This document shows positions 42,261-43,894 of a stretch of DNA of 43,894 bases, piece by piece. Under the pieces are notes generated by a model that saw nothing but the letters and a program-made list of their open reading frames with translations, searched no databases and had not been told where the DNA came from. The DNA comes from Flavobacteriales bacterium UBA7325 (GTDB lineage Bacteria; Bacteroidota; Bacteroidia; Flavobacteriales_D; Crocinitomicaceae), in contig DKPV01000019.1 in NCBI GenBank assembly GCA_002471375.1, forward strand, positions 56,140-100,033, read 5' to 3'. Every line of letters begins with the position of its first letter. Positions within the stretch are counted from its first letter, which is position 1. The translations under genes were made by a program, and so were the position numbers.

Positions 42261-43894
42261 ATGGAAAAGCAAAAATGGAACCCTCTAAAAGCGTTAAAAG
42301 AAAGACGTAACAAGAAGGAGAAGAAAGAGCGTATTACATTCAAGCGTAGAACGCGGATGGTACTTACTGCACTACTATGGATCGGGGCGTTTACTCCTGT
42401 TTTCTTGATAATGTATTTCATGATGGGGCAAAATGATGAAGATATGCCATCTATTGAAATGCTAGAAAACCCACCTGAGCTTCTTGCTTCTGTTGTCATC
42501 GCAGATGATGGAAAAACAGAACTAGGTCGTTACTGGAAGGTCAATAGAACTACCGCAAAATTCAACGAAATTTCGCCTTTCGTGATTGATGCACTGATAG
42601 CAACAGAGGATGAGCGTTTCATGGAGCACTCCGGGATTGATTTCCGCGCTGTTGCGCGCGCAGCAAAGGGAATGGGTTCGGATGGTGGAGCATCTACAAT
42701 AACTCAGCAGCTGGCAAAGTTGATCTTTACTCTTGAAGCAAGACAGAAAGAGGCTGAACTCCGAGCTGAAGGTAAAACCGTGGAAGTTCGAAAAGGAATT
42801 ATGGGTCGAATTGACGAGAAGGCAAAAGAGAATATCATTGCCGTTCGTCTCGAGGAGCACTATACGAAGGAAGAAATAGTTACGATGTATCTTAATCAAT
42901 TCGATTTCTTACACAACGCAGTAGGTATAGAAAATGCTGCAAAAGTATACTTCAACAAGAAGCCGATTGATCTCACGAAATCTGAAGCTGCTGTACTTGT
43001 TGGTATGGTAAAGAACCCTAGTTTGTATAATCCACACACTTATACAGTTAAGAACTATCGATCTGTGTTAGCTGAAAATAAAGGTGTTGACCCAAAGATT
43101 ATTACCAGAGCTGAAATAGCTGAACGTCGTGGAAAGGATAGTACAAGAATGATTGACCGTAGAAACACGGTACTTTCCCAATGGTTGAAGAACAGTAAGA
43201 GTAAAAATGCGTCGCTTCAAAATTACATTACACAGGCGGAGTACGACAAATTGAAAATAAAGCCGATTACGGTAACTTACCAGGTAGTCGATCACCGACA
43301 AGGTATTGCGCCTCATTATAGAGAGTCCCTACGGCGTGAATTAAAAGGTTTATTTGCTCGGAAAAAGAAGAATGGAAAACTTAAGTATGCCAAAGAAGAT
43401 GGAACCGCTTATGACATCTATGAGGATGGGTTAAAAATTTATACCTCAATCAATGTTACCATGCAGGCATATGCTGAGGATGCTATAAGGAAACACCTAT
43501 CCGAGGATTTGCAACCTGCATTCTCTAAGAATAATGCCACTGTAAAGCGATTCCCTTTCGCCAATACATACAATGGTAAAAAAATCACCGATGTGACGAT
43601 TGAAAACATCATGACTCGCTCGAGAAAAAATTCTGAACGTTACATGGGAAGGGCCAGAAGCGGTGTCAGCGAGGAAAAAATCCTAAAGTCATTTGATGTT
43701 GCTACACCAATGAGAGTGTTCTCTTGGCACGGTGATATTGACACAGTGATGACACCAAATGATTCAATTCTATATCACAAAAATTACATCCGTGCCGGAA
43801 TGGTTTCTATGAATCCAAATTCAGGATTTATAAAAGCATGGGTAGGTGGTGCCGATTTTAATCATTTCGCATTTGATCAGGTCAGACAGGGTAA
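42261..43894 (+). CDS. class A penicillin-binding protein (transglycosylase/transpeptidase), 3' end missing
   Basis: The open frame runs from ATG 42261 to the window edge, about 544 residues so far, ending inside a codon. An N-terminal basic tail and membrane helix (about 33-53) precede the GT51 glycosyltransferase domain: EDERFMEHSGID (116-127, with the catalytic Glu E116) and GGASTITQQLAK (142-153). The linker and the start of the transpeptidase domain follow; the last visible segment is AWVGGADFNHFAFDQVRQG, just before the expected SxxK motif. Such enzymes both polymerise and cross-link peptidoglycan. It stands 58 bp after rodA and may share its transcript. An insertion rich in charged residues near 157-185 is not seen in every family member. 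Confidence 0.95.
   Translation, partial: MEKQKWNPLKALKERRNKKEKKERITFKRRTRMVLTALLWIGAFTPVFLIMYFMMGQNDEDMPSIEMLENPPELLASVVIADDGKTELGRYWKVNRTTAKFNEISPFVIDALIATEDERFMEHSGIDFRAVARAAKGMGSDGGASTITQQLAKLIFTLEARQKEAELRAEGKTVEVRKGIMGRIDEKAKENIIAVRLEEHYTKEEIVTMYLNQFDFLHNAVGIENAAKVYFNKKPIDLTKSEAAVLVGMVKNPSLYNPHTYTVKNYRSVLAENKGVDPKIITRAEIAERRGKDSTRMIDRRNTVLSQWLKNSKSKNASLQNYITQAEYDKLKIKPITVTYQVVDHRQGIAPHYRESLRRELKGLFARKKKNGKLKYAKEDGTAYDIYEDGLKIYTSINVTMQAYAEDAIRKHLSEDLQPAFSKNNATVKRFPFANTYNGKKITDVTIENIMTRSRKNSERYMGRARSGVSEEKILKSFDVATPMRVFSWHGDIDTVMTPNDSILYHKNYIRAGMVSMNPNSGFIKAWVGGADFNHFAFDQVRQG

Noticed and set aside
42254..43316. Minus-strand frames across the class A PBP region
   Set aside because: The plus frame encodes clear GT51 motifs throughout; the minus frames are shadows.
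1..43894. CRISPR arrays, IS elements or toxin-antitoxin pairs
   Set aside because: No direct repeat series, transposase motif or recognisable toxin was seen on either strand.

Overview
This window looks like an ordinary chromosomal stretch from a member of the Bacteroidota, most likely a marine or freshwater Flavobacteriales. The evidence is: five proteins ending in type IX secretion (T9SS) type A sorting domains; lineage-typical families (DUF6029, DUF4286, Omp28-like, RemB-like barrels); repeated TAnnTTTG promoter boxes; few Shine-Dalgarno sequences; and A+T-rich DNA. No IS element, phage gene, integrase or CRISPR array was seen. Genus cannot be assigned from the sequence.

Layout. 1-630: 3' end of tRNA-Leu(CAA), a possibly structured leader and a cold-shock protein gene. 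643-3277 (minus): a YegS/DagK-like lipid kinase broken by two homopolymer frameshifts, recA and bcp. 3430-5040: a glycine-rich secreted T9SS protein. 5110-7737 (minus): a lipoprotein M1 aminopeptidase. 7847-9656: a biotin carrier protein, a 65-aa conserved protein (minus) and a MORN-like secreted protein. 9664-12853 (minus): a tlpA / DUF6029 / Omp28-like operon. 13382-19876: a T9SS cargo protein, a CysQ-like phosphatase followed by two overlapping RemB-like outer membrane barrels, then a secreted peptidylarginine-deiminase-like enzyme. 20026-21079 (minus): three consecutive short single-stranded-DNA-binding protein genes. 21357-26763: secreted and membrane hypotheticals, riboflavin synthase, metF, ispD, an unlisted 56-aa membrane protein, rsmA and DUF4286. 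26869-31736: T9SS-exported arylsulfotransferase-like protein, a large unknown membrane-anchored protein (minus) and a T9SS-exported cytochrome c/copper monooxygenase. 31814-34611 (minus): CtpA-type protease, dCMP-deaminase-like protein and a response regulator. 34773 to the end: purH, mreB and the cell-elongation cluster mreC-mreD-mrdA(PBP2)-rodA, then a class A PBP cut off by the window edge.

How they work together. The 3' third encodes the elongasome: MreB filament, MreC/MreD scaffold, RodA-PBP2 synthase and a bifunctional PBP. The 5' and middle parts mix housekeeping genes (DNA repair, folate, isoprenoid, riboflavin, ribosome maturation) with an envelope and secretome layer: T9SS cargo, lipoproteins, barrels and a periplasmic thiol-redox operon. 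The T9SS machinery itself is not in this window.

Most notable are the tandem tail-less SSB trio, the secreted PPAD-like deiminase, a set of genes whose promoter box lies only 3-5 nt before the start codon (probably leaderless mRNAs), the doubly frameshifted lipid kinase and several uncharacterised proteins. No clearly new multi-gene defence or mobile system was found. All calls come from reading the sequence and remembered family motifs; no database search was run.
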